A stretch of DNA of 64,000 nucleotides from Desulfobaculum xiamenense (GCF_011927665.1 NZ_JAATJA010000001.1:291019-355018); one strand, 5' to 3'; positions 18,268 to 29,381 are shown, counted from the first letter of the stretch. The notes: a model not told the origin generated them from the letters alone. Translations and numbers: made by a program.

Positions 18268-19188
18268 ATGAGACATCGCACATTCGTTCTGTTGATCGTT
18301 GGGCTGGCGCTTGTCGCTGCCGCGTTTCCCTGTGTTTCCTCCGCGTTTGCGGCGGAGGTCGCCGTCTCCTGGCGGCCGGATGACGAACAGTCCACCATTC
18401 GCGGGCGCGCAGACGCGCTCGGTGCCGGTTTCGTCCGCGCCGTGCATGCCGATGCGCTGGCGCTTCTGCCGGGCGAGCTGTCCGAGGAGCGTAGCGCCCT
18501 CCTGCGCGAGCGTCTCGCCGTGACGGCGCGCGACTACGTGCAGAGCTATTCCGAACTCGGCTTCGAGGAGTCCGAGGATGGCGAGGGCCGTCTGAAGACC
18601 CTGCGTCTCGACGTGACTGTGAATCGGCCCGCCCTCAAGAAGGAACTCAAGCGCCTCGGCGTGTTCTACACCGTGCGTGGCACCCGTCCCTTCGAGCTGC
18701 GCCTGTCCGGCGACGCGTCCGGCGCATGGGCTGAGTTGGGACGTTTGCAGAGCCTTACCGGCGTGTATGCGCGAACCGGGGCGGAGCCGCTGGTGAGTCT
18801 CGTTTTTGGCGAGGACGGCCTGTGGAGCGGAACCATTTCGTCTGCCGACGAATCGTGGACCGAGGTGGACAAGGAGCTTGATGCGCTGTGGATTCGCCTG
18901 TGGGCGCACCACTTCACCCGGCCCGGCGCCGATGCCGGAATGCTGACCTCGCTGACGCTGACGGTGCGCGGATGGTATGCCGCTGATGGAGTGAAGGGGT
19001 TCGATGCGGAACTCTCCACGTGGGAGAAGGCGCGCGAGTCCGCCGAACTCGTCAGGGTGGACATGCTGCCCGATGGTATCGCCGCCATGTGGAAGGTGAC
19101 CACCCTTGACCGTGACGCACTCGTTGCGCGTCTTGATGCGTATCTCCCTTCGCGCGGACTTTCCTATTCCTTCGAAGCCTTGCCTTGA
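18268..19188 (+). CDS. Exported protein of unknown function
   Basis: A 306-residue protein with a clear signal peptide (residues 1-29, ending AFAAE). The mature part is soluble and rich in acidic and charged residues, with no TPR, lipobox or catalytic motif that I recognise. It follows the amidase/TPR/SLH operon after a terminator and precedes the phosphatidyltransferase gene, so an envelope role is plausible but unproven. The ATG at 18268 was picked because the signal peptide starts there; the ribosome site is weak. Confidence 0.7.
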   Translation: MRHRTFVLLIVGLALVAAAFPCVSSAFAAEVAVSWRPDDEQSTIRGRADALGAGFVRAVHADALALLPGELSEERSALLRERLAVTARDYVQSYSELGFEESEDGEGRLKTLRLDVTVNRPALKKELKRLGVFYTVRGTRPFELRLSGDASGAWAELGRLQSLTGVYARTGAEPLVSLVFGEDGLWSGTISSADESWTEVDKELDALWIRLWAHHFTRPGADAGMLTSLTLTVRGWYAADGVKGFDAELSTWEKARESAELVRVDMLPDGIAAMWKVTTLDRDALVARLDAYLPSRGLSYSFEALP

Positions 19189-19286
19189 CGCCTTTTCCTG
19201 TATAATGAATGGAGTGAATCGCGTGGATGCTTCCGCAACGGCGGAACATCCACCTTTCCTCCTTCATGTTTCATGCGGGGAAGGCA

Positions 19287-19871
19287 ATGCAGTTCCGAGA
19301 GAACAACTGGACCATTCCCAATATCCTCACTGTGACGAGGATACTGCTCACACCGGGCTTCGTGATGTCCTTCATCGGCGGGCAGGTGGACATGGCGCTG
19401 GCGCTGTTCACCCTTGCCGGGGTGACTGACGCGGCGGACGGCCTGCTGGCGCGCGTGCTGCATCAGCGGACGCGGCTTGGGGCCATGCTCGATCCACTCG
19501 CCGACAAGGTGCTCATCAGCTCGGCGTTTCTCTGCCTCGGCATCTCCGGCTGGGTGCCGGCGTGGCTGGTGGTGATGGTCATAAGCCGTGACCTCATCAT
19601 CGTCGGCGGGCTGGCGCTTCTGACTTTCTGGGGCGTGGACATCCGGCGCGAGATTCATCCCTCGTGGCTCAGCAAGTTCAACACCACCGGGCAGATCGGC
19701 CTGACCTTCCTGATTCTCGTGCGACAGGTGGGGCTGTTCTCCTTGCCCTACGTCGTGGAGTTTCTGGTTTACGCGGTGGCGATCATGACCGCCCTGACCG
19801 GCATCGATTACGTGATGCGCGGGCTGGCGCTGTTTCCGAGTAACGGGGACGGTGAGAGTGGGGCGGCGTAG
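19287..19871 (+). CDS. CDP-alcohol phosphatidyltransferase (PgsA-like)
   Basis: A 194-residue integral membrane enzyme transferring a phosphatidyl group from CDP-diacylglycerol to an alcohol. It most resembles phosphatidylglycerophosphate synthase. The signature D-x2-D-G-x2-A-R-x8-G-x3-D-x3-D is complete, spanning DAADGLLAR to LDPLADK at about residues 47-73. About five membrane helices follow. GGGGAAGG precedes the ATG. The alcohol (glycerol-3-phosphate or other) is not proven by sequence, so no symbol is given. Confidence 0.85.
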   Translation: MQFRENNWTIPNILTVTRILLTPGFVMSFIGGQVDMALALFTLAGVTDAADGLLARVLHQRTRLGAMLDPLADKVLISSAFLCLGISGWVPAWLVVMVISRDLIIVGGLALLTFWGVDIRREIHPSWLSKFNTTGQIGLTFLILVRQVGLFSLPYVVEFLVYAVAIMTALTGIDYVMRGLALFPSNGDGESGAA

Positions 19872-19949
19872 ATTGATGCGGCGCGAAGGTCGCAGTGGGG
19901 TGGCGACGGATTTTTGGACGGTCGGCGTTCGGCACGATATGCGAAAAGC

Positions 19950-19987
19950 AAACAGGCCCGGTCGCCGCAAGGTGGCCGGGCCTGTTT
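19950..19987. terminator. Bidirectional terminator
   Basis: AAACAGGCCCGG and CCGGGCCTGTTT pair around a short loop, giving a T run on either strand. It lies between the converging phosphatidyltransferase and tatA genes. Confidence 0.88.
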
Positions 19988-20011
19988 ATCGCTGGAAAAA
20001 CGAAGGAAACG

Positions 20012-20209
20012 CTAGGCGTTGTCCTTGTCTTCTTCCTTTTCCTTCTTGGGGGTTACGTCGATTTCGCTGGGTTCGGTGGTGGCCTTCTTGAAGTTCGAGA
20101 TGGCCTGGCCGATGCCGCCGCCGATTTCGGGCAGCTTCTTGGCACCGAAGATCACCAGCACGATAACGAGAATAATCAGGAGCTCCCAGATTCCTAATCC
20201 GCCGATCAT
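20012..20209 (-). CDS. tatA: Sec-independent translocase component TatA
   Basis: A 65-residue TatA/E protein of the twin-arginine pathway, which forms the pore-forming oligomer for folded substrates at the inner membrane. It has a short N-terminal transmembrane helix ([16 protein letters not shown]), the FG hinge, the amphipathic [19 protein letters not shown] helix and a charged tail. GGAGG precedes the ATG. It stands alone on the minus strand with its own promoter; tatB/tatC are not in this window. A Tat-type amidase is encoded nearby. Confidence 0.94.
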   Translation of the reverse strand: MIGGLGIWELLIILVIVLVIFGAKKLPEIGGGIGQAISNFKKATTEPSEIDVTPKKEKEEDKDNA

Positions 20210-20239
20210 TGCAATGCCTCCGTGTGAGTATTGTCTGTG

Positions 20240-20268
20240 CCTATACACTTGGCAAAATGCGAGGTCAA
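20240..20268 (-). promoter_or_regulatory. Predicted promoter of tatA
   Basis: On the minus strand TTGACC and TATAGG are separated by 17 bp, about 30 bp before the tatA start codon. Confidence 0.65.
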
Positions 20269-20395
20269 GGCAGCGCCGGGCTGGAGATGGCACCGAAAAT
20301 GGCTTGAAATTTCGGGCGATCCCTGAAAGATTTTGCCCATCGATCCGCCCTGTTGGGGCGGGATCTCATGTCCCATGCCGCAACGGGAGATTGCC

Positions 20396-20806
20396 GTGGA
20401 CGAGAACAACAACATTCGGCGGTTGCCGGGTGACCGCTGCATGTACTTTCGCATGGGGCGCTGCCTGTACGAGGAGATGGCCAATCCCGGCTATCACGAA
20501 CGCTTCCGGTGTTCCATGCTTTCCAATCTGGAAAACGCCTACGACGATTTTCTCGACAGGGCCGAGGCCTTCAACCTTGACGAGGAACTTGCCGGACGCA
20601 TCTGGCAGACATTTCTCGAACGCTTCGTCCGCACCGGCATCGACTGCCCGGACTACGTCCCCGGCGAATGGGAAGGCGTGGCCGGCTGCGCGTTGGCGCT
20701 GGGCTTTCTGTGTCTCAAGGCGCTGCCCGAGTGCGAGGGCCAGTGCTCCCGTTTTCGCACCCCGTCGCGCGGGGTGCGCGATGGTCGAAACGACGACAAC
20801 ATCTGA
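20396..20806 (+). CDS. Cys-rich small protein of unknown function
   Basis: A 136-residue protein with eight cysteines (about residues 15, 23, 39, 84, 98, 106, 113 and 117). They fall in two clusters, GDRCMYFRMGRC and LPECEGQC, which suggests metal or Fe-S binding. There is no signal peptide. GTG at 20396 is 5 bp after GGGAGA and was preferred over an ATG at 20375. It is followed 20 bp later by another uncharacterised gene. I do not recognise the family. Confidence 0.7.
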   Translation: MDENNNIRRLPGDRCMYFRMGRCLYEEMANPGYHERFRCSMLSNLENAYDDFLDRAEAFNLDEELAGRIWQTFLERFVRTGIDCPDYVPGEWEGVAGCALALGFLCLKALPECEGQCSRFRTPSRGVRDGRNDDNI

Positions 20807-20826
20807 ACACTCAAGGTGACTCCGAT

Positions 20827-21663
20827 ATGAACACGAAACGCAGGTTCATCTGTTTTCCCGAGATGCATTCGCCGGAAGGCCCGCAGGGCGTGCCCGCCGG
20901 GGCTGTTCTGTTCGATCCCGGCATCGGCCGCCCTGAGCCGGAGTTCCGCTACGCACCCGAGGCCCTTCCGCTGGACAGGCAAACCGCCGGGCAGTGGCTG
21001 GGACAGGCCACCGGCTACGCCGAGATGTTCCGCACGCCCGGAGATATGCGCGCCTTTGCCGCCAGCAGCGAGGATTTCTTTTCCGGCTCCACCATGGACA
21101 TCGCCAGCGAACTGTTCGCCATGGACGCCGCCACGAATGGTCGCAAGGCCGAGGAGGGCCGCAAGGCCGCGCTCAAGGCGCAGGCCGTGCTGCTTTTGGC
21201 GTGGGTGCGCGAACAGCGCCTGCGCGAGCTTGGCTCGCTCGACACCGGTCTCGACAGCGCGTGGGAGAAGTTCGACATGACCGTGGGGCTGGACCCCGAG
21301 GATCGCGATGAACTTGAGCACATCGACGCCGACGATTTCACCGCCCTTGGCGACGTGTCGCCCTACGGTGAGGATGATTCGTGGAAGGGCGTGCTCGAAT
21401 CCATGCTGTTCTTCCTTGGCACGGACGATGTCCTGCTTGTGCGGGAGCCGAACGTCCTTGCCATGTGGGGTGAGATGGGCATAGAGCTTGCCCCCGCCAC
21501 GCCCGAACTGGCCGCCGCCGCGCAGGCCATGGGGCTTGGCGACGGCGACAGCCTCGCCATGGTGACGTGCCCCGGCTACCGTCTTGCGGGCAGGACTTCC
21601 GAGCCTGCGGACATGCCTTGGCTTGCCGCTGAACGCACGGTTCTCGTTGCGCTTGGCGATTGA
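20827..21663 (+). CDS. Conserved-type hypothetical protein
   Basis: A 278-residue soluble, acidic protein without signal peptide or membrane helices. It has an Ala-rich helical middle (GRKAEEGRKAALKAQAVLLL, residues about 105-124). No catalytic motif recognised. It lies between the Cys-rich gene (20 bp upstream) and the HAD phosphatase gene and may share their transcript. Downstream is a small GC-rich hairpin (GCCGCC/GGCGGC). Confidence 0.7.
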   Translation: MNTKRRFICFPEMHSPEGPQGVPAGAVLFDPGIGRPEPEFRYAPEALPLDRQTAGQWLGQATGYAEMFRTPGDMRAFAASSEDFFSGSTMDIASELFAMDAATNGRKAEEGRKAALKAQAVLLLAWVREQRLRELGSLDTGLDSAWEKFDMTVGLDPEDRDELEHIDADDFTALGDVSPYGEDDSWKGVLESMLFFLGTDDVLLVREPNVLAMWGEMGIELAPATPELAAAAQAMGLGDGDSLAMVTCPGYRLAGRTSEPADMPWLAAERTVLVALGD

Positions 21664-21708
21664 TGATTGACCGCCGCCTTCGGGCGGCATGAACGACAGG
21701 ATGGACAC

Positions 21709-22416
21709 ATGTTTCTGTGCAACGACTTCTGTGGACTGGATTTCCTCAAGGGCCTCAAGGGCATCGTCTTCGATTGCGATGGCGTGCTTTTCGATACGAT
21801 GGGCCTGAACCGCCGCTTCTATAATCTCATCCGCGAGCGGCTGGGTATGCCCCCGATGAACGAGGACGAGGAGAACTACGTCCACGCCCATGCCGTGCGC
21901 GAATCCATTGCCTACATCACTCCGGCCGAGCGCGAGGAAGAGGTCCGCGAGGTGTGGAAGAGCATCGACTATCGCGAGCTGATTCCCGCCATGGTGCCCT
22001 CGCCGGGGCTTTATGAGCTGCTGCCCACGCTGCGTTCCGCCGGCCTGCGCATGGCCGTCTACACCAATCGCACCAACACCATGGAGATGGTTCTGGACCG
22101 CTTCGACCTCGCCCAGTACTTCGAACTGGTCGTCACCGCGGGTAACGTGACGCCCAAGCCCCATCCGGAAGGCATGTACCACATCCTCGGCTCGTGGAAC
22201 GTGCAGCCGACCGAGATCGCCTACGTCGGCGACACCTCCATTGATGCCGAGGTCGCGGAGTCCGCGGGCGTGCCGTTCTGGGCGTACAGGAACGAACTGC
22301 TCAAGGCGGACATGTTTCTGAACGATTTCTGGAGCCTTCGCCGCTGCGTGATGCGTGCGGCCGGGAACGGCGGCGTGCTGGGAAAAAACGGAAAGCGCCC
22401 CCACTTCTTCGCGTAG
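21709..22416 (+). CDS. HAD-superfamily hydrolase (phosphoglycolate phosphatase-like)
   Basis: A 235-residue haloacid-dehalogenase-fold phosphatase. Motif I is FDCDGVLFDT with the nucleophile Asp. A helical cap follows, then motif II VYTNRTN, motif III with Lys in KPHPEGM, and motif IV YVGDTSIDAEVAESAG. The arrangement fits Gph-like subfamily IA enzymes that hydrolyse small phosphometabolites. A CAGGA site precedes the ATG at 21709. Substrate unknown. Confidence 0.88.
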   Translation: MFLCNDFCGLDFLKGLKGIVFDCDGVLFDTMGLNRRFYNLIRERLGMPPMNEDEENYVHAHAVRESIAYITPAEREEEVREVWKSIDYRELIPAMVPSPGLYELLPTLRSAGLRMAVYTNRTNTMEMVLDRFDLAQYFELVVTAGNVTPKPHPEGMYHILGSWNVQPTEIAYVGDTSIDAEVAESAGVPFWAYRNELLKADMFLNDFWSLRRCVMRAAGNGGVLGKNGKRPHFFA

Positions 22417-22516
22417 GGAAATTAACCCTTGATACTTCAGTGGGGATATGCGAACAATTTTTTACCCGCGACTCCATTGATTTTTCTGGAGAGCGTTTGA
22501 AATTCCTGGAGGAATG

Positions 22517-22801
22517 ATGGGTCCGATCTTCAACGGATTGATTTTCGTTATCCTGATGGCGCTGAATCTCTACAAGTGGATCGTCATCATTTCGGCTTTG
22601 GTGTCCTGGGTGCGCCCCGATCCCTACAACCCCGTCGTGCGCTTCCTGCGCGGCGCCACGGAGCCGGTTTTCTACCGCGTGCGCCGTTGGCTGCCCTTCG
22701 TGTTCGTGGGCGGGGTGGATCTCTCCCCCATCGTGGTTATTTTCGCCATAATCTTCCTTGAGATCGTCATCAAGGGCTACGTTCCCATGGCCATGATGTA
22801 G
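22517..22801 (+). CDS. YggT family membrane protein
   Basis: A 94-residue integral membrane protein with two hydrophobic segments around the conserved SALVSWVRPDPYNPVVRFLRGATEP region (shown in part as WVRPDPYNP and TEPVF). YggT proteins are linked to cell-division, osmotic and envelope functions. Two adjacent ATGs occur; the second is 4 bp from GGAGG. It lies 15 bp before the DivIVA-like gene, a common arrangement in bacteria. Confidence 0.88.
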   Translation: MGPIFNGLIFVILMALNLYKWIVIISALVSWVRPDPYNPVVRFLRGATEPVFYRVRRWLPFVFVGGVDLSPIVVIFAIIFLEIVIKGYVPMAMM

Positions 22802-22816
22802 GCAAAGGAGACCTGC

Positions 22817-23323
22817 ATGTCGGTTTCGAAAATTGATATTCTCAACAAGGCGTTCGGGCGGTCGTTTCGCGGCTACACCTGCGCGGAGGTCGATGCCTTC
22901 CTGCAGGAGATCGCGGACTCCCTGGGCGAGTTGTCCGAAACCAACAAGGCGCTGGAGGACCGCATCGCGATGCTTGATCAGGCTCTGGCCGAGCATCGCG
23001 GAAGGGAGCAGACCCTGCGGGACACCCTCGTCACGACGCAGCGGATGGTGGACGAGTTGAAGGCCACCGCCCAGCGCGAGGCGCAGCTCATCATCGACGC
23101 CGCCAACGCCAAGGCCGAGGCCCTGCTCAATCAGGCGCACAATCGGCTGGCGCAGATACACGGCGACATCTCGGAGCTGAAGAAGCAGCGGACGCAATTC
23201 GAAGTGAAGCTGCGCTCCATAGTCGAGGCCCATCTTCGCATGATGGAGCTCGACAAGGAGGAGGAGGAGACGCTCGACGCCGCCGAGCAGAAACTGAAAT
23301 TCATACAGAAGGCGGGCGCTTAG
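22817..23323 (+). CDS. DivIVA domain protein
   Basis: A 168-residue coiled-coil protein. The N-terminal DivIVA motif, DILNKAFGRSFRGYTCAEVDAF, is followed by a long heptad-rich helix (residues 30-160). DivIVA-type proteins recognise curved membranes and organise poles or division sites; in Gram-negatives their role is less clear. It sits in the yggT-divIVA-DUF167-DUF465 string. A terminator-like hairpin overlaps its stop codon. Confidence 0.88.
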   Translation: MSVSKIDILNKAFGRSFRGYTCAEVDAFLQEIADSLGELSETNKALEDRIAMLDQALAEHRGREQTLRDTLVTTQRMVDELKATAQREAQLIIDAANAKAEALLNQAHNRLAQIHGDISELKKQRTQFEVKLRSIVEAHLRMMELDKEEEETLDAAEQKLKFIQKAGA

Positions 23324-23337
23324 TCCGCCTTTTTGTT
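23309..23337 (+). terminator. Terminator overlapping the divIVA stop codon
   Basis: AAGGCGG pairs with CCGCCTT around a 9-base loop containing the stop codon, followed by TTTTG and TTTTC. Confidence 0.7.
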
Positions 23338-23357
23338 TTCCGCCAATAGATGATCGA

Positions 23358-23645
23358 ATGACGCAGCCCGAGTATGTGCGCAGAAAGAACGACGATTGCT
23401 GGGAGCTGGACGTGTGGGTCCAGCCCGGAGCCAAGCGCAGCGAGGTGGATGGCATCCACGATGGCTGCCTGAAGGTCCGGCTCATGGCCCCGGCAGTGGA
23501 GAACAAGGCCAACAAGGCGTTGACGGAATTTCTGGCATCCACGTTCGGCGTAAGAAAGGGTAACATCCGGATAGCCAAAGGCGAGAAAAGCCGCCGGAAG
23601 ACGATAGTGCTTGAAACAGGATCCGAACCCCAGTGGCCCGTGTGA
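23358..23645 (+). CDS. DUF167 (YggU) family protein
   Basis: A 95-residue protein with the YggU fold markers VWVQPGAKRSEVDGI and KVRLMAPAVENKANKAL, and the C-terminal GEKSRRKTIVLE segment. Function is unknown across the family; the fold suggests nucleic-acid or protein binding. It follows the DivIVA gene, as yggU follows yggT in many genomes. Confidence 0.9.
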   Translation: MTQPEYVRRKNDDCWELDVWVQPGAKRSEVDGIHDGCLKVRLMAPAVENKANKALTEFLASTFGVRKGNIRIAKGEKSRRKTIVLETGSEPQWPV

Positions 23646-23692
23646 CGCCCGGGGTGAGACGATAGGAACCATAAGTCAAAAGGAGTAGGCTC

Positions 23693-23920
23693 ATGGAAAA
23701 GAAGGATCTTGAAATCATCGCTCAGCTTTCCGACAAGAATCCCGAGATTAAGATTCTTTGGGAGGAGCACCAGCTTTACGAGAAGCAGCTCGATAAGCTT
23801 GAGAAGAAGGCCTACCGGACACCCGAGGAAGATCGCGTCATAAAGGACCTCAAGAAGAAGAAGCTTTCGGGCAAGACCAGACTCCAGACTATTCTCGACA
23901 GGCTTCAGGCGGAGGCATGA
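23693..23920 (+). CDS. DUF465 family small helical protein
   Basis: A 75-residue, highly charged helical protein. It fits the DUF465/YdcH pattern, with a central [15 protein letters not shown] and [17 protein letters not shown]. Function unknown. It ends one base before the ilvB start and is therefore probably the first gene of the ilv transcription unit. Confidence 0.88.
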   Translation: MEKKDLEIIAQLSDKNPEIKILWEEHQLYEKQLDKLEKKAYRTPEEDRVIKDLKKKKLSGKTRLQTILDRLQAEA

Positions 23921-23921
23921 T

Positions 23922-25619
23922 ATGGAGCTGACCGGGGCACAGATACTGCTTGAGAGTCTGAAGAAGGAAGGGGTGGACAGCATCTTCGGTTTTCCGGGGG
24001 GTGCCGTCATCGACATCTACGACGAAATCCCCAAGCATCCCGAGATTACCCACTATCTCGTCAGACACGAGCAGGGCGCCATTCACGCCGCAGACGGATA
24101 CGCCCGCGCCACCGGCAAGGTGGGCGTGTGTCTCGTCACCTCTGGCCCCGGAGCCACCAACACCGTTACGGGCATCGCCAATGCCTACATGGATTCCATT
24201 CCGGTGGTCATCTTCACCGGGCAGGTCCCTTCCAGCCTCATCGGAAACGACGCCTTCCAGGAAGTGGACATCGTGGGCATCACCCGCCCATGCACCAAGC
24301 ACAACTACCTCGTGAAGGACGTCGAGGATTTGGCCCGCGTCATCAAGGAAGCATTCTACCTCGCGCGGACCGGGCGTCCCGGTCCCGTGCTGGTGGATCT
24401 GCCCAAGGACGTCGCGCAGGCCAGAACCGAATACCGCTACCCTCGCTCGTGCAAGCTGCGCAGTTACCGGCCCACCGTCGAACCCAACCGCAAGCAGCTT
24501 TCCAAGGCGTTGGACCTCGTCCGTGCCGCCGAAAAACCGCTGTTCTACGCGGGTGGGGGAGTCATCAGTTCCGATGCTCATGCGGAACTGACGTGGCTGG
24601 CCCACAATCTGCGCATTCCGGTGACCACGACACTCATGGGGCTTGGAGCCTTTCCCGGTGACGACCCGCTGTTCCTCGGCATGCTCGGCATGCATGGGAC
24701 ATATGCCGCCAATCGCGCGGTGCAGGAATGCGATCTGCTCATTGCCGTCGGTGCCCGTTTCGATGACCGCGTCACCGGCAGAGTCTCGTCCTTCGCGCCC
24801 AATGCGAAGGTGGTCCACATCGACGTGGACCCCACATCCATCCGCAAGAACGTTTCCGTGGACGTGCCCATCGTCGCCGACTGCGCAGCAACGCTCAAAG
24901 CCTTGAAGCAGGACGTGGCCGAGGGTCTTTCACAGGAGGGATTCGTCCGGGATCACACCCCGTGGCTCGAACGCCTCGCCGAGTGGGGGCAGCGCCATCC
25001 GCTCACCTACAACGGCGCAAATGGTACGATAATCAAGCCCCAGCAGGTCGTGGAGACCCTCTATGACCTCACGGGCGGAAACGCCATCATCTCCACCGAG
25101 GTGGGGCAGAACCAGATGTGGGCGGCGCAGTTCTTCAGATATCGCCGTCCGCGTACGCTTCTCACATCAGGCGGCCTGGGCACGATGGGCTTCGGTTTTC
25201 CGGCGGCCATCGGCGCTCAGGTCGCCTTTCCCGGCGAACTGGTCATAGACATCGCCGGGGACGGCTCCATCCAAATGAACATTCAGGAGCTGGCCACGGC
25301 CGTGTGCTATGGCCTGCCGGTCAAGATCATCATCCTGAACAACGGCTATCTGGGCATGGTCCGCCAGTGGCAGGAACTGTTCTACGCCCGGAACTACTGC
25401 GCCACCTGCATGGATTTCGCTCCGGACTTCGTGAAGCTGGCCGAGGCCTACGGCGCGTCCGGCTTCCGCATCACCCGTCCGGAGGAGCTGCGCCCCGTGC
25501 TCAAGGAGGCCATCGAGCTTCCCCGCACGGTCATCGTGGACGTGCATGTCGCCCCCGAGGAGAACGTGTATCCGATGGTGCCCGCAGGCGCATCGCTCAA
25601 CGAAATGCTTCTGGTGTAG
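23922..25619 (+). CDS. ilvB: Acetolactate synthase large subunit
   Basis: ThDP- and FAD-dependent enzyme condensing pyruvate with pyruvate or 2-oxobutyrate, the first common step of branched-chain amino-acid synthesis. The 565-residue length is typical. It shows [12 protein letters not shown], the catalytic-Glu region [28 protein letters not shown] and the ThDP motif GDGS followed by NN 24-26 residues later (GDGSIQMN ... IILNNG). The ATG follows GGAGG. The small subunit is 9 bp downstream. Confidence 0.97.
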   Translation: MELTGAQILLESLKKEGVDSIFGFPGGAVIDIYDEIPKHPEITHYLVRHEQGAIHAADGYARATGKVGVCLVTSGPGATNTVTGIANAYMDSIPVVIFTGQVPSSLIGNDAFQEVDIVGITRPCTKHNYLVKDVEDLARVIKEAFYLARTGRPGPVLVDLPKDVAQARTEYRYPRSCKLRSYRPTVEPNRKQLSKALDLVRAAEKPLFYAGGGVISSDAHAELTWLAHNLRIPVTTTLMGLGAFPGDDPLFLGMLGMHGTYAANRAVQECDLLIAVGARFDDRVTGRVSSFAPNAKVVHIDVDPTSIRKNVSVDVPIVADCAATLKALKQDVAEGLSQEGFVRDHTPWLERLAEWGQRHPLTYNGANGTIIKPQQVVETLYDLTGGNAIISTEVGQNQMWAAQFFRYRRPRTLLTSGGLGTMGFGFPAAIGAQVAFPGELVIDIAGDGSIQMNIQELATAVCYGLPVKIIILNNGYLGMVRQWQELFYARNYCATCMDFAPDFVKLAEAYGASGFRITRPEELRPVLKEAIELPRTVIVDVHVAPEENVYPMVPAGASLNEMLLV

Positions 25620-25628
25620 GGAGAATCG

Positions 25629-27232
<1,604 letters not shown>

Positions 27233-27273
27233 CAAACGGGCCACGGCCCTTCGCTCCAATCACCAAATGTGGC

Positions 27274-27310
27274 GGGGGCCGCGTCCCAATGCGGATGCGG
27301 CCCCCTTTTT
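27274..27310 (+). terminator. Rho-independent terminator of ilvC
   Basis: GGGGGCCGCGTCC pairs with GCGGATGCGGCCCCC with one offset, followed by TTTTT. Confidence 0.9.
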
Positions 27311-27418
27311 CGCGGCGCGGTCTGCCCGCGCCGACATGGATTGCACGCGCCATCCCCCGTGTTGCCCTTTCCGTCGGAACCCGGCGTGCGGCATGCGTGG
27401 ATGGGCGTGGTGGTGCGT

Positions 27419-28258
27419 ATGACACGGACAACAGGGACAAACGTCGCGCGGCTGTGGACCGCTCCGGGTTTCGCCGATGTTCGGCTGTTGGCTGCGAGTT
27501 TCACCTCGTACGCCTATGAGCCGCATGTGCACGACGAGTACGTGCTCGGCGTCGTGGAGTGGGGCGTGCAGCGTTTCCTGCATCGCGACGATACGCGCTT
27601 CGCCTCGGCCGGAACCCTGTACACCATCAATCCCGGCGACGTGCATGCCGGGCGTGCCGAGATGGAAAGCGGCTACGCCTATCGCGCCGCGTACGTGAGT
27701 GCGGATTTCCTGCGCGAGGCCTTCGCCGGGCATCCGCTGGCCGATGCGCCGCTGCTTTTCGCGGCACCCGATGTGCGCGACCTTGAATTGGCTGGGCGCT
27801 TCGACCGGGCCTTGACGCTTCTGGAAGCGCCGGGATCTGACCTGCTGGCGGCGCAGTCCGCCTTCATCCTGACCTTGCGTGATCTTTTCGCCCGCCATGC
27901 CCGCGCCGCAGCCGCAGACGGTCTGATTCGCGGCGGGGCCGCGCAGGCGGGGCGTCTTGTCGAATATCTGCGGACCCATGCCGCCGAGGGTGTGAGCCTC
28001 GATGATCTCGCCGCTGTGGCCGGGCTGTCCAAGTATCATGCCCTGCGCGTGTTCAAGGCGGCGACGGGTCTGTCGCCGCATGCCTATCTCGTCCAGCGGC
28101 GCGTGGAACTCGCGCGGCGCGCCATGGAGGACGGAGCCACCCCCGCCGAGGCCGCCCTTGCCTCGGGCTTTGCCGATCAGAGCCACATGACGCGGCGCTT
28201 CAAGGCCATGCATGGCGTCACTCCTGGTGCGTATCGACGACAGATCGTGCGCCCGTAG
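27419..28258 (+). CDS. AraC family transcriptional regulator
   Basis: A 279-residue regulator. The N-terminal cupin-like effector domain (residues 10-150) includes EPHVHDEYVLGVVEWG and INPGDVHAG. The C-terminal double helix-turn-helix (about residues 180-275) has VSLDDLAAVAGLSKYHALRVF and the AraC signature GFADQSHMTRRFKAMHGVTPG. The start is uncertain: in-frame ATG codons occur at 27401 and 27419 with no strong ribosome site. It is followed 59 bp later by azlCD, which it probably controls. Confidence 0.88.
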   Translation: MTRTTGTNVARLWTAPGFADVRLLAASFTSYAYEPHVHDEYVLGVVEWGVQRFLHRDDTRFASAGTLYTINPGDVHAGRAEMESGYAYRAAYVSADFLREAFAGHPLADAPLLFAAPDVRDLELAGRFDRALTLLEAPGSDLLAAQSAFILTLRDLFARHARAAAADGLIRGGAAQAGRLVEYLRTHAAEGVSLDDLAAVAGLSKYHALRVFKAATGLSPHAYLVQRRVELARRAMEDGATPAEAALASGFADQSHMTRRFKAMHGVTPGAYRRQIVRP

Positions 28259-28317
28259 CAATTTCGTTCAAGAAATTTCCGACCGACCAGCCTATCACGT
28301 TCCTCAAGGAGGAAATG

Positions 28318-29013
28318 ATGAAGAAAGGTTTCGTGGATGGCATCCGCGCGACATTGCCCGTGTCCGCCAGCGTTGCGGCCTATGGAAGCGTGCTTGGCGT
28401 TTTGGCCGCGCACAAGGGCGTCGCGTGGGGTGTGCTCATGCTGATGAACGTGATGGTCTTTGCGGGGTCGTCGCAGTTCGTCATGCTCGATATGTGGAAC
28501 GCGCCGCTTCCGTATGCGGAAATGGCGCTGGCCGTGCTGGTGGTCAACATGCGCTATCTTCTGGCCGGAGCCTCGCTGGAGCCGCTGTTTCGGGAGTCGT
28601 CCGTGGCGCGCAAGCTCATGTCCGCGCATCTCGTCACCGACGAGAGCTGGGCCGTGACCATGGTCGCGTGGAAGCGCGGCGAGGCGACGGTGCCTTATCT
28701 CGTTGGGGGCGGCCTTTGTGTGCTGACGGCGTGGTGCGCCGGGACCATGGTCGGCGAGGCCTTCGGGTCCATCGTGGACAATCCCGAGGCGCTGGCACTC
28801 GACTTTGCATTCACGGCGGTGTTTACCGCGCTGGCCGTCAGCCTGTGGCGCGGGCGTAGCGACGCCCTGCCGTGGATCGTGGCGCTTGCGGTGTCCATCA
28901 TCAGCGCGCAGGCGCTGCCGGGAAAGTGGTACATCGTCGTCGGTGCCGTGGCTGGTGCGCTGGTCGCCATGCTGATGCCGGAGAAGGAGGAAGGCGCACA
29001 TGCAACTGACTGA
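28318..29013 (+). CDS. azlC: AzlC family branched-chain amino-acid permease
   Basis: A 231-residue inner-membrane protein with about six to seven helices and the AzlC pattern NVMVFAGSSQFVMLDMW and NMRYLLAGASLEPLF. With AzlD it exports branched-chain amino acids or analogues. The ATG at 28318 is 5 bp from AGGAGG; another ATG lies one codon earlier. It overlaps azlD by 14 bp. Placement near the ilv genes fits branched-chain amino-acid balance. Confidence 0.9.
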   Translation: MKKGFVDGIRATLPVSASVAAYGSVLGVLAAHKGVAWGVLMLMNVMVFAGSSQFVMLDMWNAPLPYAEMALAVLVVNMRYLLAGASLEPLFRESSVARKLMSAHLVTDESWAVTMVAWKRGEATVPYLVGGGLCVLTAWCAGTMVGEAFGSIVDNPEALALDFAFTAVFTALAVSLWRGRSDALPWIVALAVSIISAQALPGKWYIVVGAVAGALVAMLMPEKEEGAHATD

Positions 29014-29308
29014 GTCCATGATGTTCGGTGCCATTGCCCTGTGCGCGCTGGTGACCTATTCGCTCCGGGCCGGGGGGCTGCTGCTTGCCGAGCGGTTGCC
29101 GCAGTCGGGCCGCATCCGTAAGGCCATGGACGCCCTGCCGGGGACGATCATGGTGTCGCTGGTCGCTCCGTCGGTGTTTGCCGCCGGTGCGGGAGGAATG
29201 GCTGGTGCCGCGTTGACCGTTCTCGTGGCGTGGCGCACGGGCAACGTGTTCGTTGCCATGCTCGCCGGAATGGCCGTAGTGGCGGTGGAAAGGAATTTTC
29301 TGGTCTAG
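29000..29308 (+). CDS. azlD: AzlD family transport protein
   Basis: A 102-residue membrane protein with three to four helices, the small partner of AzlC. The pattern LVTYSLRAGGLLLAERLPQSG and the conserved ALPGTIMVSLVAPS segment support this. It overlaps azlC and ends before a terminator. Confidence 0.88.
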   Translation: MQLTESMMFGAIALCALVTYSLRAGGLLLAERLPQSGRIRKAMDALPGTIMVSLVAPSVFAAGAGGMAGAALTVLVAWRTGNVFVAMLAGMAVVAVERNFLV

Positions 29309-29348
29309 GCGGGATGGCGCGGGCGATGCCCGCACGTTCCGAAAAGAG

Positions 29349-29375
29349 AAGGGGCGGCCCAAGGCCGCCCCTTTT
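29349..29375. terminator. Bidirectional terminator between azlD and murI
   Basis: AAGGGGCGGCC and GGCCGCCCCTT pair around a 3-base loop, followed by TT on the plus strand. It lies between the converging genes. Confidence 0.88.
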
Positions 29376-29381
29376 GCGTTT

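Noticed and set aside
20653-24016. Long minus-strand frames (583 and 571 codons) opposite the HAD, YggT, DivIVA and DUF genes
   Set aside because: All overlap well-supported plus-strand genes and show no recognisable domain.
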